Positions 35,134 through 45,306 of a DNA stretch of 64,000 nucleotides are shown one piece after another. A program made the translations under genes and the position numbers. Origin of the DNA: Helicobacter sp. 10-6591. GTDB lineage: Bacteria > Campylobacterota > Campylobacteria > Campylobacterales > Helicobacteraceae. The stretch covers positions 1 through 64,000 of the forward strand of contig NZ_NHYK01000003.1 of NCBI RefSeq assembly GCF_003288805.1, in the 5' to 3' direction. Numbering within the stretch: the first letter of the stretch is position 1; each line of letters starts with the position of its first letter. The notes beneath the pieces were generated by a model. The model was not told where the DNA came from. It ran no database searches and was given only the letters and a program-made list of their open reading frames with translations.

Positions 35134-36513
35134 ATGTCAAATAACCAATCACTTCAAGAATCTACAGCCTTCCATCAATCCATAGGTGTCGTCATCCCAA
35201 TCTACAATGTAGCTCCTTACTTAAGAGAATGTCTTGATTCTGTAATCAATCAGACTTATAAGAATCTGCATGTAGTTTTAGTCAATGATGGAAGCACTGA
35301 TGGAAGTTTAGAAATAGCAAAAGAATATGTTTTAAAAGATTCTCGCTTTGTCCTCTTAGATAAAGAAAATGGAGGATTAAGTGAAGCAAGAAATACTGGG
35401 ATTGATTACTTTACCAATAAGTTAGATTTACATATAGGGGGGGGGGATAATAGAAACCCAAAATATATTTTTGGAAACAATACTTCTTTAGGTTCAAATA
35501 ACGCTTTTAGGAAACCAAACACTTCCACACAATCAAATCCTTACAGAATAAAACAAATCTTTTCAGCACAAAGAGATTCTTGTAACCAAACCTCTTTGTA
35601 TTCAGAATCTTTACAAGACAAGCACTCTGCTCCTCCAGAAATTGATTACATTATTTTTTTGGATTCAGATGATTATTGGAGAGAAGATTGTGTACAGGAG
35701 TGTCTCAAAGCCTTTGCAGATTCTAAAGCTCAAGGCAAGCAAGCAGAAGTTGTCATGATCAATTACTATAGTTTCTCTGGAGAGAAGCCCAATCAAACAT
35801 TCTACACTTGGACTTGGAACCATCATATGGGCTTTACCCAGCAATGCACCATCACCCCCAGCCAATTTGTACAACATATACAAGGCCATTTTGCTTTTGG
35901 ATGGCGAGGCATGATTGACTTTCATTTTCTACAAGAGATTGGACTTTACTTTTTAGCAGGCGTGCTTTATGAAGATACAAATTTTGGAATCATGCTGTTC
36001 TTACAAGCCAAAAATATCCACGTCATTATGGAAAAACTCTACTACTACAGAATCCGCGAAAATAGCATCACCACAAGTGTCACCACAGCCCCGAGCGCAT
36101 ATCTCAAAACACTGAGCGAAAGCTTTGATAATCCCAAACAATTTAACACTTACAAAAGTGCTAGCAGTTGGTTTTTATTGAGTTTACAGCTCATAGATTT
36201 CTGTGAGACTTTGCAAGATAAGATTCTTCGTGCACAGTTATTACAAAAGATATTTCCATACTATTTTTCTCAAAGCCTTTTAATCTTTGAATCCACAAGA
36301 GACCCTCTGCTTTTGCGAGAAAAACTACCACTACTTATTTCTTGTGCTAGAACCTGCAAACTTCCGCTATACCAAAGAATAATTATCCGCTATCCGTCCT
36401 TAGCACTCTTGATGATAACCTTGCAGAAATTCTACAAATCCATAACGATGCTTACATTCAGATCCTTAAGGTTAGCAAAGAGGATACTCAAAGCTCTGCT
36501 CAGACTAAAATAA
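35134..36513 (+). CDS. Phase-variable GT2 glycosyltransferase, ON
   Basis: The 459-residue protein has a GT-A domain: VVIPIYNVAPYLRECLDSV, VLVNDGSTDGS, GGLSEARNTGID and IIFLDSDDYW with the metal-binding Asp pair, so it transfers a sugar from a nucleotide donor onto a surface glycan. About 70 residues are inserted between SEARNTGID and the DSDD motif, which are normally only about ten apart. A G10 tract (35437-35446) lies at the start of this insert and is in frame (IGGGDN), so the gene is ON. Without the insert the fold would be an ordinary GT2 enzyme. It stands alone on the plus strand beside the rpe operon. Confidence 0.88.
   Translation: MSNNQSLQESTAFHQSIGVVIPIYNVAPYLRECLDSVINQTYKNLHVVLVNDGSTDGSLEIAKEYVLKDSRFVLLDKENGGLSEARNTGIDYFTNKLDLHIGGGDNRNPKYIFGNNTSLGSNNAFRKPNTSTQSNPYRIKQIFSAQRDSCNQTSLYSESLQDKHSAPPEIDYIIFLDSDDYWREDCVQECLKAFADSKAQGKQAEVVMINYYSFSGEKPNQTFYTWTWNHHMGFTQQCTITPSQFVQHIQGHFAFGWRGMIDFHFLQEIGLYFLAGVLYEDTNFGIMLFLQAKNIHVIMEKLYYYRIRENSITTSVTTAPSAYLKTLSESFDNPKQFNTYKSASSWFLLSLQLIDFCETLQDKILRAQLLQKIFPYYFSQSLLIFESTRDPLLLREKLPLLISCARTCKLPLYQRIIIRYPSLALLMITLQKFYKSITMLTFRSLRLAKRILKALLRLK
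35437..35446. repeat. G10 contingency tract in the GT2 gene
   Basis: Ten G encode Gly-Gly-Gly plus the first base of Asp. Loss or gain of one G would shift the frame ahead of the catalytic DSDD motif and switch the enzyme OFF. Confidence 0.9.
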
Positions 36514-36638
36514 TTTCAAAATCAAATATAATCAATTCCTGTGTCCCAAAGAATTTTAATGAGTTTTTTGCCACGATATGTTGTATCATTCGCGCTAGAT
36601 TCTCACACATGAACTAATTTCACACACAAAGGCTTTGG

Positions 36639-37604
36639 ATGTTGGTGGATACATTCGGGCGTAAGATTGATTATTTACGCGTTTCGCTTACAAAGCAGTG
36701 TAACTTTCGTTGTGTTTATTGTATGCCTGATACTCCTGAAGATTTCTTTGACAAAACTGCGCTGCCGCTTCCCAAACTTTTAGAATTTATTAAAATTGCT
36801 CTTGATAATGGTATCACTAAGATTCGCCTCACCGGCGGAGAACCTCTTTTGAAAGGCAATATTACGGAGTTTATCGCTGGCATTTATGGGCATAACCCAA
36901 ATACACAGCTCGCACTTACAACGAATGGATTCTTACTAGTAAATTTTGCAGAAGAGCTAAAGCAGGCAGGACTAAAGCAAATAAATGTTTCATTAGATTC
37001 TCTCAAAAGAGATCGCGTTATAACAATCTCTAAAAGAGACGCTTTGCCTCGCGTTTTGGAAGGGATAGAGCGCGCGCAAGAAGTGGGACTAAAAATAAAG
37101 CTCAATATGGTGGCGCTGAAATACACCCAAGATGAAATCTTAGATATGCTTGAATTTGCTAAGGCTCGCGGGATAACCTTGCGTTATATTGAATTTATGG
37201 AAAATGTGCATGCCAAAGAGAATCTTCTTTCGCTAACTGCACAAGAGATTTTAGAAATTATTTCCTCTCGCTACGATTTCACACCCGTAGAAAAAGAGAA
37301 TGTTACTCCAGCAAAACTCTGGCAGATAAAGGGCAAATCTGATAAGAACTATGTCTTTGGTATCATTGCGCCACATGAGGATGATTTCTGTAGTAGCTGC
37401 AACAGAATCCGCCTCACTAGTGATGGGATACTTTGTCCTTGTCTGTTCTATCAGGATTCCATAAATGTGCGTGAAGCGATTTTAAATGGCGATAAAGCCG
37501 AAATGGAAAGACTGCTAAAACTTGGAGTATTTAACAAACCCGAAAAGAACCAGTGGGTAGAAAAAACCATATCACAAAGAGCTTTTTACTACACAGGCGG
37601 ATAA
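36639..37604 (+). CDS. moaA: GTP 3',8-cyclase (molybdenum cofactor)
   Basis: MoaA is a radical SAM enzyme for the first step of molybdopterin synthesis. The 321-residue protein has the radical SAM cysteines 21, 25 and 28 in CNFRCVYCMP, the SAM-binding RLTGGEPLL, and a second Fe-S site in CSSCNRIRLTSDG with a following Cys, and ends with a Gly-Gly tail as in true MoaA. It is not next to other moa genes here; lon is convergent on the other side. Confidence 0.96.
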   Translation: MLVDTFGRKIDYLRVSLTKQCNFRCVYCMPDTPEDFFDKTALPLPKLLEFIKIALDNGITKIRLTGGEPLLKGNITEFIAGIYGHNPNTQLALTTNGFLLVNFAEELKQAGLKQINVSLDSLKRDRVITISKRDALPRVLEGIERAQEVGLKIKLNMVALKYTQDEILDMLEFAKARGITLRYIEFMENVHAKENLLSLTAQEILEIISSRYDFTPVEKENVTPAKLWQIKGKSDKNYVFGIIAPHEDDFCSSCNRIRLTSDGILCPCLFYQDSINVREAILNGDKAEMERLLKLGVFNKPEKNQWVEKTISQRAFYYTGG

Positions 37605-37636
37605 ATCCAATCTTTTAGTTCTATACCTAAAACTCC

Positions 37637-40000
37637 TTAAACCAACACTTTCTTGAGTACTTCTCTTATAGTTTTGACACCTATAATCTGCAGATTTTCT
37701 AGCACTTCCTTGTCCATATCCTCTAAATCGCGCTCGTAGTTTTTCTGCGGAATCAATACTGTTTTTATCTTTGCTTTGTATGCAGCTATGAGCTTTTCCT
37801 TCAAGCCGCCTATTGGCAAGATAGCTCCCGTAAGGGTGAGCTCGCCTGTCATAGCAATATCAGCTCTTACATAAGAATCAGAAAGAATGGAAGCTATTGC
37901 ACAAGCCATAGTTATACCTGCGCTTGGACCATCTTTAGGCGTGGCACCTTCTGGGATATGCAAATGCACATTGTAGAGATTATAGATTTGCATGTCTTTG
38001 TCTATTGTTTTGTCTTTGGGCTGCAAGATTTTCTGATCAAAGAGCGTTTTAATCACAGAATGCGCGATTTTGGCAGATTCTTTCATCACATCGCCTAGAC
38101 TTCCTGTGAGAGTAAGCTCGCCTTTGCCTTTGATCTTGATAGCTTCGATTTTAAGCACATCGCCACCTACTGTAGTCCATGCGAGTCCATTGGTGACACC
38201 TATCTTGTTTTGCTTATCTGCTTCCTCGATTTCAAAAACAATCTTGTCAAGGAATTGCTTGAGATTGCGCGGAGTAACGGTGATTTTTGAATGCTTACTA
38301 GAATCTAGTCTTACAATTTCTTTGGCACTTTTGCGCATTATCGTAGCAATCACTCTGCGCAAGCCTCTTACGCCTGCTTCTCTGGTGTATTTTTCGATAA
38401 TCTGTTTTAGCGCTAGGGTGGAGATTGTAACTTCTTTGCGTTTTAGCGCGTGCTTTTCTAGCTCTTGGGGAATAAGATACTTACGAGCAATCTGGAATTT
38501 CTCTTCAGGTGTATAACTGGTAAGCTCTATGAACTCCATTCTATCGCGCAATGGAGCAGGAATAGTGCTTATATCATTTGCAGTAGCTATGAAAATGATT
38601 TGGGATAAGTCCAGATTGAAGTTTGTGTAGTAATCCCTGAATGCAGTATTTTGCTCGGGATCAAGAATCTCTAGCAGTGCGCTTGTAGGGTCACCTCTGT
38701 AGCTTTTGCCAACTTTATCGATTTCATCCAGCACGACGACTGGATTCATTTCCTTTGCTTCAATAAGTCCTTGTGTGATTCTGCCGGGCATCGCACCTAT
38801 GTAAGTACGTCTGTGTCCTCGCAGTTCATTTACATCCTCTAATCCACCAAGGGCTATCCGCACAAGTTGGCGCTTCGTGGCTTTAGCTATGGAGTTTGCA
38901 AGGCTGGTTTTTCCCACACCTGGGGGTCCATAAAAGCATAGAATTGTGCCTTTGTGGTTTTTAGAATCTTTCTTGCGATGAAGCGCTAGTTCACGAACTG
39001 CAAAATATTCCACTATACGTTCTTTTGGTTTATGCAGCGAATAATGGTCAGAATCTAACTGCTTTTGCAAAGAGCTTATAGAAATCTTGGTTTTAGAGAC
39101 TTTGTCAAAAGGGATTTCAAGACACCACTCGATATAGTTTTGCAACAAGTTTGCATCAGCGCTATCTTGGTGCATACGACTTAGGCGATCGATTTGCTTT
39201 TTTATCTCTTTGTAGGCATCTTCTCCCATAGAAGCTTTGAGAGATTCTATTTTGTCTCTATAGCGTTGAATCTCTTCATCTTTTGGGCTTTCACCTAATT
39301 CTTTTTGGATAAGTTTTAGTTGCTCCTTGAGGAAATATTCTTTATTGATTTGCTCCATTTTGTCATGGACTTTGGACTTTATCTCTTTTTGGATTCTCTG
39401 GGCTTGGATTTCCTCCATCACATATTCGATTATCAACTCCAAACGCTCAGGTATGCTGTCCTTAGCAAAAAGTGTGTAGGCGAGGTCTTTTTTTAATCGC
39501 ATACTAGAGGCTACAAGATCGATGATTCTATTTGGCTCGTGGTTGTCTTCGATGGTCTTTAATAAATCTGGTGGAAAGCGCTGGCTAATATTTGCTAGAA
39601 CTCTTACTTTTTCTCTGAGAATCTCAAGGAGTGCATTTGCGGTATTTTCCTCATAGGGCTTGTATGAGATGGTATCAATGAGTGCTTCTGTAGGATTGTC
39701 ATTAGTTATTTTGAGAATCTTGGCACGATAGAGTCCTTGGAATAATAGTTTTGTTTTGCCATCAGGCATGGCGACTTTACGCATTATAGAGCCCAAAACA
39801 CCCACATTATAAAGACTATTATCAGCTGTCTCTTGTGGCGAAGCTATGAGGATAAGGTCGTTGCCATTCATGGCTTTATCGACAGCCTGGATATTTTCAT
39901 TATCGTTTATATATATGGGCGCAATCATAAACGGATAGATAAAGAGATCATCTTGCACAAGGATAGGCACAATAATGGGGAATTGGATATTTTCTTTCAT
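37637..40000 (-). CDS. lon: ATP-dependent Lon protease
   Basis: Lon degrades misfolded and regulatory proteins. The 787-residue protein has the N-terminal substrate-binding domain, a coiled-coil, the AAA+ module with GPPGVGKTS and VVLDEIDKV, and a C-terminal protease domain with the catalytic pair Ser693 (GPSAGITM) and Lys734 (GGLKEKL). The gene precedes bamD in the opposite direction of reading, 27 bp downstream of it on the same strand, as in H. pylori HP1378-HP1379. Confidence 0.97.
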   Translation of the reverse strand: MKENIQFPIIVPILVQDDLFIYPFMIAPIYINDNENIQAVDKAMNGNDLILIASPQETADNSLYNVGVLGSIMRKVAMPDGKTKLLFQGLYRAKILKITNDNPTEALIDTISYKPYEENTANALLEILREKVRVLANISQRFPPDLLKTIEDNHEPNRIIDLVASSMRLKKDLAYTLFAKDSIPERLELIIEYVMEEIQAQRIQKEIKSKVHDKMEQINKEYFLKEQLKLIQKELGESPKDEEIQRYRDKIESLKASMGEDAYKEIKKQIDRLSRMHQDSADANLLQNYIEWCLEIPFDKVSKTKISISSLQKQLDSDHYSLHKPKERIVEYFAVRELALHRKKDSKNHKGTILCFYGPPGVGKTSLANSIAKATKRQLVRIALGGLEDVNELRGHRRTYIGAMPGRITQGLIEAKEMNPVVVLDEIDKVGKSYRGDPTSALLEILDPEQNTAFRDYYTNFNLDLSQIIFIATANDISTIPAPLRDRMEFIELTSYTPEEKFQIARKYLIPQELEKHALKRKEVTISTLALKQIIEKYTREAGVRGLRRVIATIMRKSAKEIVRLDSSKHSKITVTPRNLKQFLDKIVFEIEEADKQNKIGVTNGLAWTTVGGDVLKIEAIKIKGKGELTLTGSLGDVMKESAKIAHSVIKTLFDQKILQPKDKTIDKDMQIYNLYNVHLHIPEGATPKDGPSAGITMACAIASILSDSYVRADIAMTGELTLTGAILPIGGLKEKLIAAYKAKIKTVLIPQKNYERDLEDMDKEVLENLQIIGVKTIREVLKKVLV

Positions 40001-40027
40001 GATTTAAACCTTAAAAGTTATGGTTGC

Positions 40028-40693
40028 TTACCAATTGAAGATTCTCACATACCAAGGCATATAAGAAGATTTGATTTTGATTCCTTCTAAAATCTCTCTA
40101 TTACGTGAGAGATAGTCCTCCGCTGCTTCCTTCTTACCTTTGCGCTTATAGACACTGGCTATGGATTCGTTAAGTTCGTTTTCTCCAAGTTTGAATTTGA
40201 TATAGACATATTCTACAAATGGTGTATAACGGCTTTTTGGGAATGTTTCGAGATATTCTTCAATGTCATCTATTGAGCGATAGACAAAATCTTGGTCTTT
40301 TGCGTAGTTTTTGAATCCATGATAGTTGGCAAGTATTTTCAAATACCCCAAGTAATCATGTTCATTGAAAGCAGAGAAACGTTTGGAGTATTCATCAAGA
40401 TAAAAGCTTGCGAGCAAATATTCCTCTTTATCCACATGTGCTTGGGCTAGGATCAGCATAGCTTCAGGCAAAAGAGGCGAATTTATATGTTCAGATTGCA
40501 ATGACGAGAAATAAGAATCGGCCCCTTCAAGATTCCCGAAATTGATTTCTTTTAATATACTCTCATACCAATACATCGCTGGCTTGTTATATTCGAGCTC
40601 TTTTTTTGAACATGCACTAAAGAGAAGCAAGCAGATAAACATGAGATTTATAGATAAGGATTTTATGAGAGTAGGGTTTATTACGACATTCAT
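40028..40693 (-). CDS. bamD: BamD outer membrane assembly lipoprotein
   Basis: BamD is the essential lipoprotein partner of BamA in folding outer membrane proteins. The 221-residue product from ATG 40693 has a type II signal peptide with lipobox LFSAC (Cys28) and a TPR-rich body (AMYWYESILKEI, ASFYLDEYSKRF, YLETFPKSRY). It was long annotated as competence lipoprotein ComL. It is upstream of lon on the minus strand. An ATG twelve codons further upstream lacks a good ribosome site. Confidence 0.88.
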   Translation of the reverse strand: MNVVINPTLIKSLSINLMFICLLLFSACSKKELEYNKPAMYWYESILKEINFGNLEGADSYFSSLQSEHINSPLLPEAMLILAQAHVDKEEYLLASFYLDEYSKRFSAFNEHDYLGYLKILANYHGFKNYAKDQDFVYRSIDDIEEYLETFPKSRYTPFVEYVYIKFKLGENELNESIASVYKRKGKKEAAEDYLSRNREILEGIKIKSSYMPWYVRIFNW

Positions 40694-40881
40694 TGAGATT
40701 AAGGATTCCTTAGAGTGATAAAGTACCAAAGATCAGGCGCCAGAAACAAAAGCAGGCATTATACACAAAGACTATCATTTAACAAAACCAAAAAGCTTTT
40801 TGTGGTAGAATCGGCGCTCTTTGGAACAAGGGGTTTCAAAGACCTCTTAAGCCCATCTGTACGGATATACGAGGAGAGAGA

Positions 40882-41331
40882 ATGCTTTTTGAAATCAAGT
40901 CACCCATTTTGGGATTTGAGCATGCCAAACAAATGAAGCTTGAGCGCATAGATGATGTGTTTCTAAAAATCAGTAATGCTAGCGATCAAGAAAATAATAT
41001 CCCATCATTTACTTTGATAAACCCTTTTGCTCTGCGCGAATACGAATTTGAAATACCAACATCCCTAGAGCTTCTCCTTGATTTGCCAAATTGTAAAAAT
41101 ATGCTCATAGCAAACATTATGGTGCTTTCGCGACCACTAGAGGATTCTACGATAAACTTCCTTGCGCCATTGCTTTTCAACTTCGATAATAGGACAATGG
41201 CACAAGTCGTTTTGGACAGCATGCAATATCCACAATACTCGCTCGCAGAATCCTTTAAACTCTACTGTCAGCCAAATAAAGAAAATATGGAACTCAAAGA
41301 TTTCAAACCCATCAGATCAAAGCAGTCATAA
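40882..41331 (+). CDS. fliW: Flagellar assembly factor FliW
   Basis: FliW binds flagellin and the regulator CsrA, coupling flagellin synthesis to export. The 149-residue protein has the family core ESPILGFEHAKQM-like start (IKSPILGFEH), SFTLINPFALREYEFEIP and MVLSRPLEDSTINFLAPLLFN. Helicobacters carry two fliW copies; the lon-bamD neighbourhood matches the HP1377-type copy. The ATG follows GAGGAGAGAG. Confidence 0.85.
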   Translation: MLFEIKSPILGFEHAKQMKLERIDDVFLKISNASDQENNIPSFTLINPFALREYEFEIPTSLELLLDLPNCKNMLIANIMVLSRPLEDSTINFLAPLLFNFDNRTMAQVVLDSMQYPQYSLAESFKLYCQPNKENMELKDFKPIRSKQS

Positions 41332-41376
41332 GCACAACTCCACCAGTAATGCTCTCATTGATCCCAAGGAACAAAG

Positions 41377-42237
41377 ATGACTAAGATACTCGTAGTCGGC
41401 TATGGAAATATGGCACATGCCATTGTAAAAGCACTTTTACTTGCTAACAACAGACATATTTTTGTTACAGGACGCAATGAGGCAAAGGTGCTTGCGTTTT
41501 GTAATAGCTTTACTAGCACCCAAAATTTCGTTGTAAATCCTTTCAAAAACACGCGAGATTCTCAGCATAGAGAAGTCTTGGATTTAGAAACTTTTGATGA
41601 AGTACTGCTATGCATCAAGCCCTATGGGTTTAGCAGCTTTGTGTATCAGGGTGCAAGAGGGATTGTATATAGCGTGATGGCAGGTGTTTGCGTAGCACAG
41701 CTTAGAGATTATTTCAAAGAGGCAGAGGCTCTTGTACGGATTATGCCAAATATTGGGGCATTCAATGCACAATCCGCAAGCTGTGTCTATATAGACAATC
41801 AAAAACATCCCGCTCAAGATAAAAATGACAAAATACGCCAAAAAGTCGCAGGCTTTATCCAAAGCTTTGGGAACTGCGTATTTGTAGATAATGAAAATCT
41901 GATTAATGCTTCTATTGCTACAAGTGGGAGTTCTCCAGCATTTTTAGCGCTTGTCGCACAAAGTCTGATAGATTGCGGTGTATATAGTGGCCTCAGTCTT
42001 GAGCAGTCCCAATTACTTGTGAAACAGACTTTCAAAGGATTTAGCGCATTACTAGAAAAAAAGACTCCACAAAAAATTATAGAATCTGTCACAAGCCCTT
42101 CAGGCACTACTTCTCGTGGATTAGCTTGCTTAGAGAGACATGGTGTAAGAGGAATATTTATCCAAGCTGGGCTAGATTCTATTTCACGCGCTGAGGAATT
42201 AGCCAACACTTCAGAATACAAAGACACCAAGGAATAA
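41377..42237 (+). CDS. proC: Pyrroline-5-carboxylate reductase
   Basis: The last step of proline synthesis, NADPH-dependent. The 286-residue protein has the Rossmann GYGNMAHAIVKALL at the start, CIKPYGFSSFV, the dimerisation region VRIMPNIGAFNAQSA and a C-terminal substrate-binding helix set with TSPSGTTSRGLACLE. It lies 45 bp after fliW, and its stop leaves 3 bp before ccoG. Confidence 0.93.
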   Translation: MTKILVVGYGNMAHAIVKALLLANNRHIFVTGRNEAKVLAFCNSFTSTQNFVVNPFKNTRDSQHREVLDLETFDEVLLCIKPYGFSSFVYQGARGIVYSVMAGVCVAQLRDYFKEAEALVRIMPNIGAFNAQSASCVYIDNQKHPAQDKNDKIRQKVAGFIQSFGNCVFVDNENLINASIATSGSSPAFLALVAQSLIDCGVYSGLSLEQSQLLVKQTFKGFSALLEKKTPQKIIESVTSPSGTTSRGLACLERHGVRGIFIQAGLDSISRAEELANTSEYKDTKE

Positions 42238-42240
42238 TTA

Positions 42241-43647
42241 ATGAAAGAAATCTACTACCGCAAAAAGCGCTATCTTATTTATGTTTTAGCGGCAATTTTT
42301 TTTCTCACCATGCCCTTTATAACCATCAATGGCAACCATATCTTTTTGCTTTCTTTTGAAAAAGGGGAGTTCCATCTCCTAGGTACGCTATTTAATATGC
42401 AAGAGCTGTATCTGCTGCCGTTTTTGCTTATTTTGCTTTTTGTTGGGATATTTTTTATTACGACTTTAGCTGGGAGAATGTGGTGCGGCTGGGCGTGTCC
42501 GCAGACTATTTTTCGCGTGATATATAGAGATTTATTACAAACAAAGATTTTTGGCCTACGCAAAAAAATCGCCAACAAACAGCAAAAAATGGTACTAGAT
42601 ACTTTTACTAAGCGTATCAAGGCGACTTTGGCATTTATGATAATCATCTGCTTGTGTCTTATGGCAAGCGCTAGCTTGATGTTTTTTTTCACTCCGCCTA
42701 GTGATTTCTTTGTCTATATACAAAATCCTAGAGAGCATAATATTCTCATGTTCTTTTGGCTAAGTTTTGGGCTGTTTTTTGCGATAGATATTGCCTTCAT
42801 CCAAGAAAATTTTTGTGTGTATATTTGCCCTTATTCTCGCGTGCAAAGTGTGCTTTATGATAATGATACGATTATGCCAATTTACAACTCCAATCGTGGT
42901 GGAACAATCTATACTGATGATGGTATGAAAATCACCCAGAAGCTGAAATGGAGCAATCCAAGTGCTGAATGTGTAGAGTGTGAGCAATGTGTGAAAGTCT
43001 GCCCCACGCATATTGATATTCGCAAAGGCATGCAGCTAGAGTGTATCAATTGCCTTGAATGTGTTGATGCTTGTACAGGCGTGATGGCTAAATACAATAA
43101 ACCAAGTCTTGTGAGCTGGAGCTCTCCAACCTCTATAAACACAAATAACAGAGTACGCTACATCAGACTCAAGACTGTTGGCTATATGGTTGTTTTGCTT
43201 GCGACTTTTATAGCGCTTCTTTTTGTAAGAAGCAATAAAGAAGGGATGCTTTTGAATGTTAATACCACTGCTGAAGTTTATAAGATTAGGCCGCAGGGTG
43301 TGGATAATACCTATCGTGTACTTTTGAACAACACAGACTCCAAAGCCCACGAATTTTTCTTAAAAATAGAGAATCCCTCTGTGGATTCAGATATTGCCTC
43401 AAAGCTTGAAATTATCACTCCTAAAAAGCCGCTCAAACTCCAGGCGGGGCAAAAATCCATGCAAGTAGTTACAGTCCGAATGAAAGCAAACACCCAAGCG
43501 AGCCCAAAGGGTGATACAAACTATCCTTTCATTATCAAATCCTATGCTATCGATGATGAAGAATACATCTTTGCAAAACGCAAAGTAAACTTCATCTATC
43601 CTAGCAAACAGATAATAGACCAACATTTGCAGAAATCCAAAAATTAA
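42241..43647 (+). CDS. ccoG: CcoG (RdxA/FixG), cbb3 oxidase accessory protein
   Basis: CcoG reduces copper during assembly of the cbb3 cytochrome oxidase. The 468-residue membrane protein has about five helices, a CGWACPQT motif, and a ferredoxin-like double site (CVECEQCVKVCP and CINCLECVDAC), then a periplasmic Ig-like domain. It begins only 3 bp after proC. The oxidase genes themselves are outside the window. Confidence 0.93.
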   Translation: MKEIYYRKKRYLIYVLAAIFFLTMPFITINGNHIFLLSFEKGEFHLLGTLFNMQELYLLPFLLILLFVGIFFITTLAGRMWCGWACPQTIFRVIYRDLLQTKIFGLRKKIANKQQKMVLDTFTKRIKATLAFMIIICLCLMASASLMFFFTPPSDFFVYIQNPREHNILMFFWLSFGLFFAIDIAFIQENFCVYICPYSRVQSVLYDNDTIMPIYNSNRGGTIYTDDGMKITQKLKWSNPSAECVECEQCVKVCPTHIDIRKGMQLECINCLECVDACTGVMAKYNKPSLVSWSSPTSINTNNRVRYIRLKTVGYMVVLLATFIALLFVRSNKEGMLLNVNTTAEVYKIRPQGVDNTYRVLLNNTDSKAHEFFLKIENPSVDSDIASKLEIITPKKPLKLQAGQKSMQVVTVRMKANTQASPKGDTNYPFIIKSYAIDDEEYIFAKRKVNFIYPSKQIIDQHLQKSKN

Positions 43648-43656
43648 GGAATCTTC

Positions 43657-45258
43657 ATGCTCCAAACAATCAATCTAACAATGCGCTACCCGACAAAAAA
43701 GCTTTTTGAAGATGTCAGTATCACACTAGATTCCGGGAAACGTTATGGACTTATTGGTGCAAATGGCGCAGGTAAAAGCACTTTTCTGAAAATACTCAGT
43801 GGAGAGTATGAGCCAAGCAGTGGTGAGGTGGTGATACTTAATAACGCGCGCTTAGGAGTTCTAGGGCAAGACCAGTATGCTTTTGAAAGTCTTAGTCTCA
43901 AAGATGCGGTTTTGGTAGGCAATAAGCGGCTTTATGATGCCCTAAAGCGCAAAGAATGGCTGTATGCTAATGCAGACTTAAGCGATGAGGCTGTGAATAA
44001 TGAACTCAGTGAGTTAGAGATAGTTTGCGCAGAAGAAGATCCACTGTATGAATGCGAGGTGGTGATTGAAAAGATTTTAGAGGATTTGGGATTCCCAGCG
44101 CATACGCACCAAGACTTGATGTCAAGCCTTACAGGCGGGGATAAGTTTAAAATCCTGCTTGCGCAAGTGCTTTTTCCAAAGCCTGATATTTTACTGCTTG
44201 ATGAGCCTACCAATAACCTTGATTTGCCATCTATTGCGTGGCTAGAAGACAATCTCAAACGCCACGAAGGCACACTTGTAGTCATCAGCCACGATAGGCA
44301 TTTTTTAAACAGCGTTTGCACGCATATTTTAGATATGGATTTTGGCGGGGTGCGTGAGTTTAGCGGGAATTATGATGATTGGTATATCGCAAGCACTCTT
44401 ATTTCTAAGCAGCAAGAAGCTGAGCGCAATAAAAAGCTCAAAGAAAAAGAGGAGCTAGAAAACTTTATCCGTCGCTTCTCAGCTAATGCAAGCAAGGCAA
44501 AGCAAGCTACTTCAAGACAAAAGCAGCTAGAAAAGCTTGATATAGCAAGTCTGAAGGTAAGCTCAAGGCGCGATCCTAGCATTATTTTTAAGCCAAACCG
44601 CACCATTGGCAACGAAGCCTTAGAATGCGAAAATATCTCTAAAAGCTATGGGGACAAAAAGGTACTAGATTCTGTCAGTCTCAAAATCTTGCCAGGTGAT
44701 AAAATCGCGCTTATTGGACCAAATGGCGTGGGCAAAAGCACTTTGTTACAAATACTAGTAGAGGAGCTCAAAGCCGATAGTGGCATGGTGAAGTGGGGTG
44801 CGACTATCCACAGAAGCTATTTCCCCCAAAATGTCAGCGAGCAGATAAAGGGGGAGGAGAGCTTGTATGAGTGGCTAAGAGGCTTTGATAAGAAAAAAGA
44901 GAGTGGCGAGATACGCAATGCGCTAGGGCGTATGCTTTTTAGCGGGGAGGAGCAAGAAAAGAGCATAAGTGCATTAAGCGGGGGCGAGAAGCACAGAATG
45001 GTGCTAAGCAAGATAATGCTAGAGGGCGGGAATTTCTTAGTGCTTGATGAGCCTACAAACCATCTGGATTTGGAATCTATCATCGCGCTTGGTGAGGCTC
45101 TGTATAAGTTTAGTGGGAATGTGATATGTGTAAGCCACGATAGAGAGCTTATTGATGCTTTTGCAAATCGCATTATCGAGCTTGTCTTAGATTCTGAGAA
45201 TAATGGCGCTAAAGTGATTGATTTTCGCGGAAGCTATGAGGAGTATCTCAATAGATAG
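43657..45258 (+). CDS. ABC-F ATPase, ribosome-associated type
   Basis: The 533-residue protein contains two ATPase domains and no membrane part: Walker A GANGAGKST and GPNGVGKST, signature loops LTGGDKFKI and LSGGEKHRM, and a basic linker (KKLKEKEELENFIRRF onward) between them. ABC-F proteins act at the ribosomal E-site, helping translation or antibiotic resistance. The sequence is closest in layout to the housekeeping YbiT/Uup-type members; I cannot assign the subfamily. It lies 9 bp after ccoG. Confidence 0.92.
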   Translation: MLQTINLTMRYPTKKLFEDVSITLDSGKRYGLIGANGAGKSTFLKILSGEYEPSSGEVVILNNARLGVLGQDQYAFESLSLKDAVLVGNKRLYDALKRKEWLYANADLSDEAVNNELSELEIVCAEEDPLYECEVVIEKILEDLGFPAHTHQDLMSSLTGGDKFKILLAQVLFPKPDILLLDEPTNNLDLPSIAWLEDNLKRHEGTLVVISHDRHFLNSVCTHILDMDFGGVREFSGNYDDWYIASTLISKQQEAERNKKLKEKEELENFIRRFSANASKAKQATSRQKQLEKLDIASLKVSSRRDPSIIFKPNRTIGNEALECENISKSYGDKKVLDSVSLKILPGDKIALIGPNGVGKSTLLQILVEELKADSGMVKWGATIHRSYFPQNVSEQIKGEESLYEWLRGFDKKKESGEIRNALGRMLFSGEEQEKSISALSGGEKHRMVLSKIMLEGGNFLVLDEPTNHLDLESIIALGEALYKFSGNVICVSHDRELIDAFANRIIELVLDSENNGAKVIDFRGSYEEYLNR

Positions 45259-45306
45259 AGGAGATAGAATCTGAGCCAAATAGCTGCTATCTGCCAGAGA
45301 ATCTCA

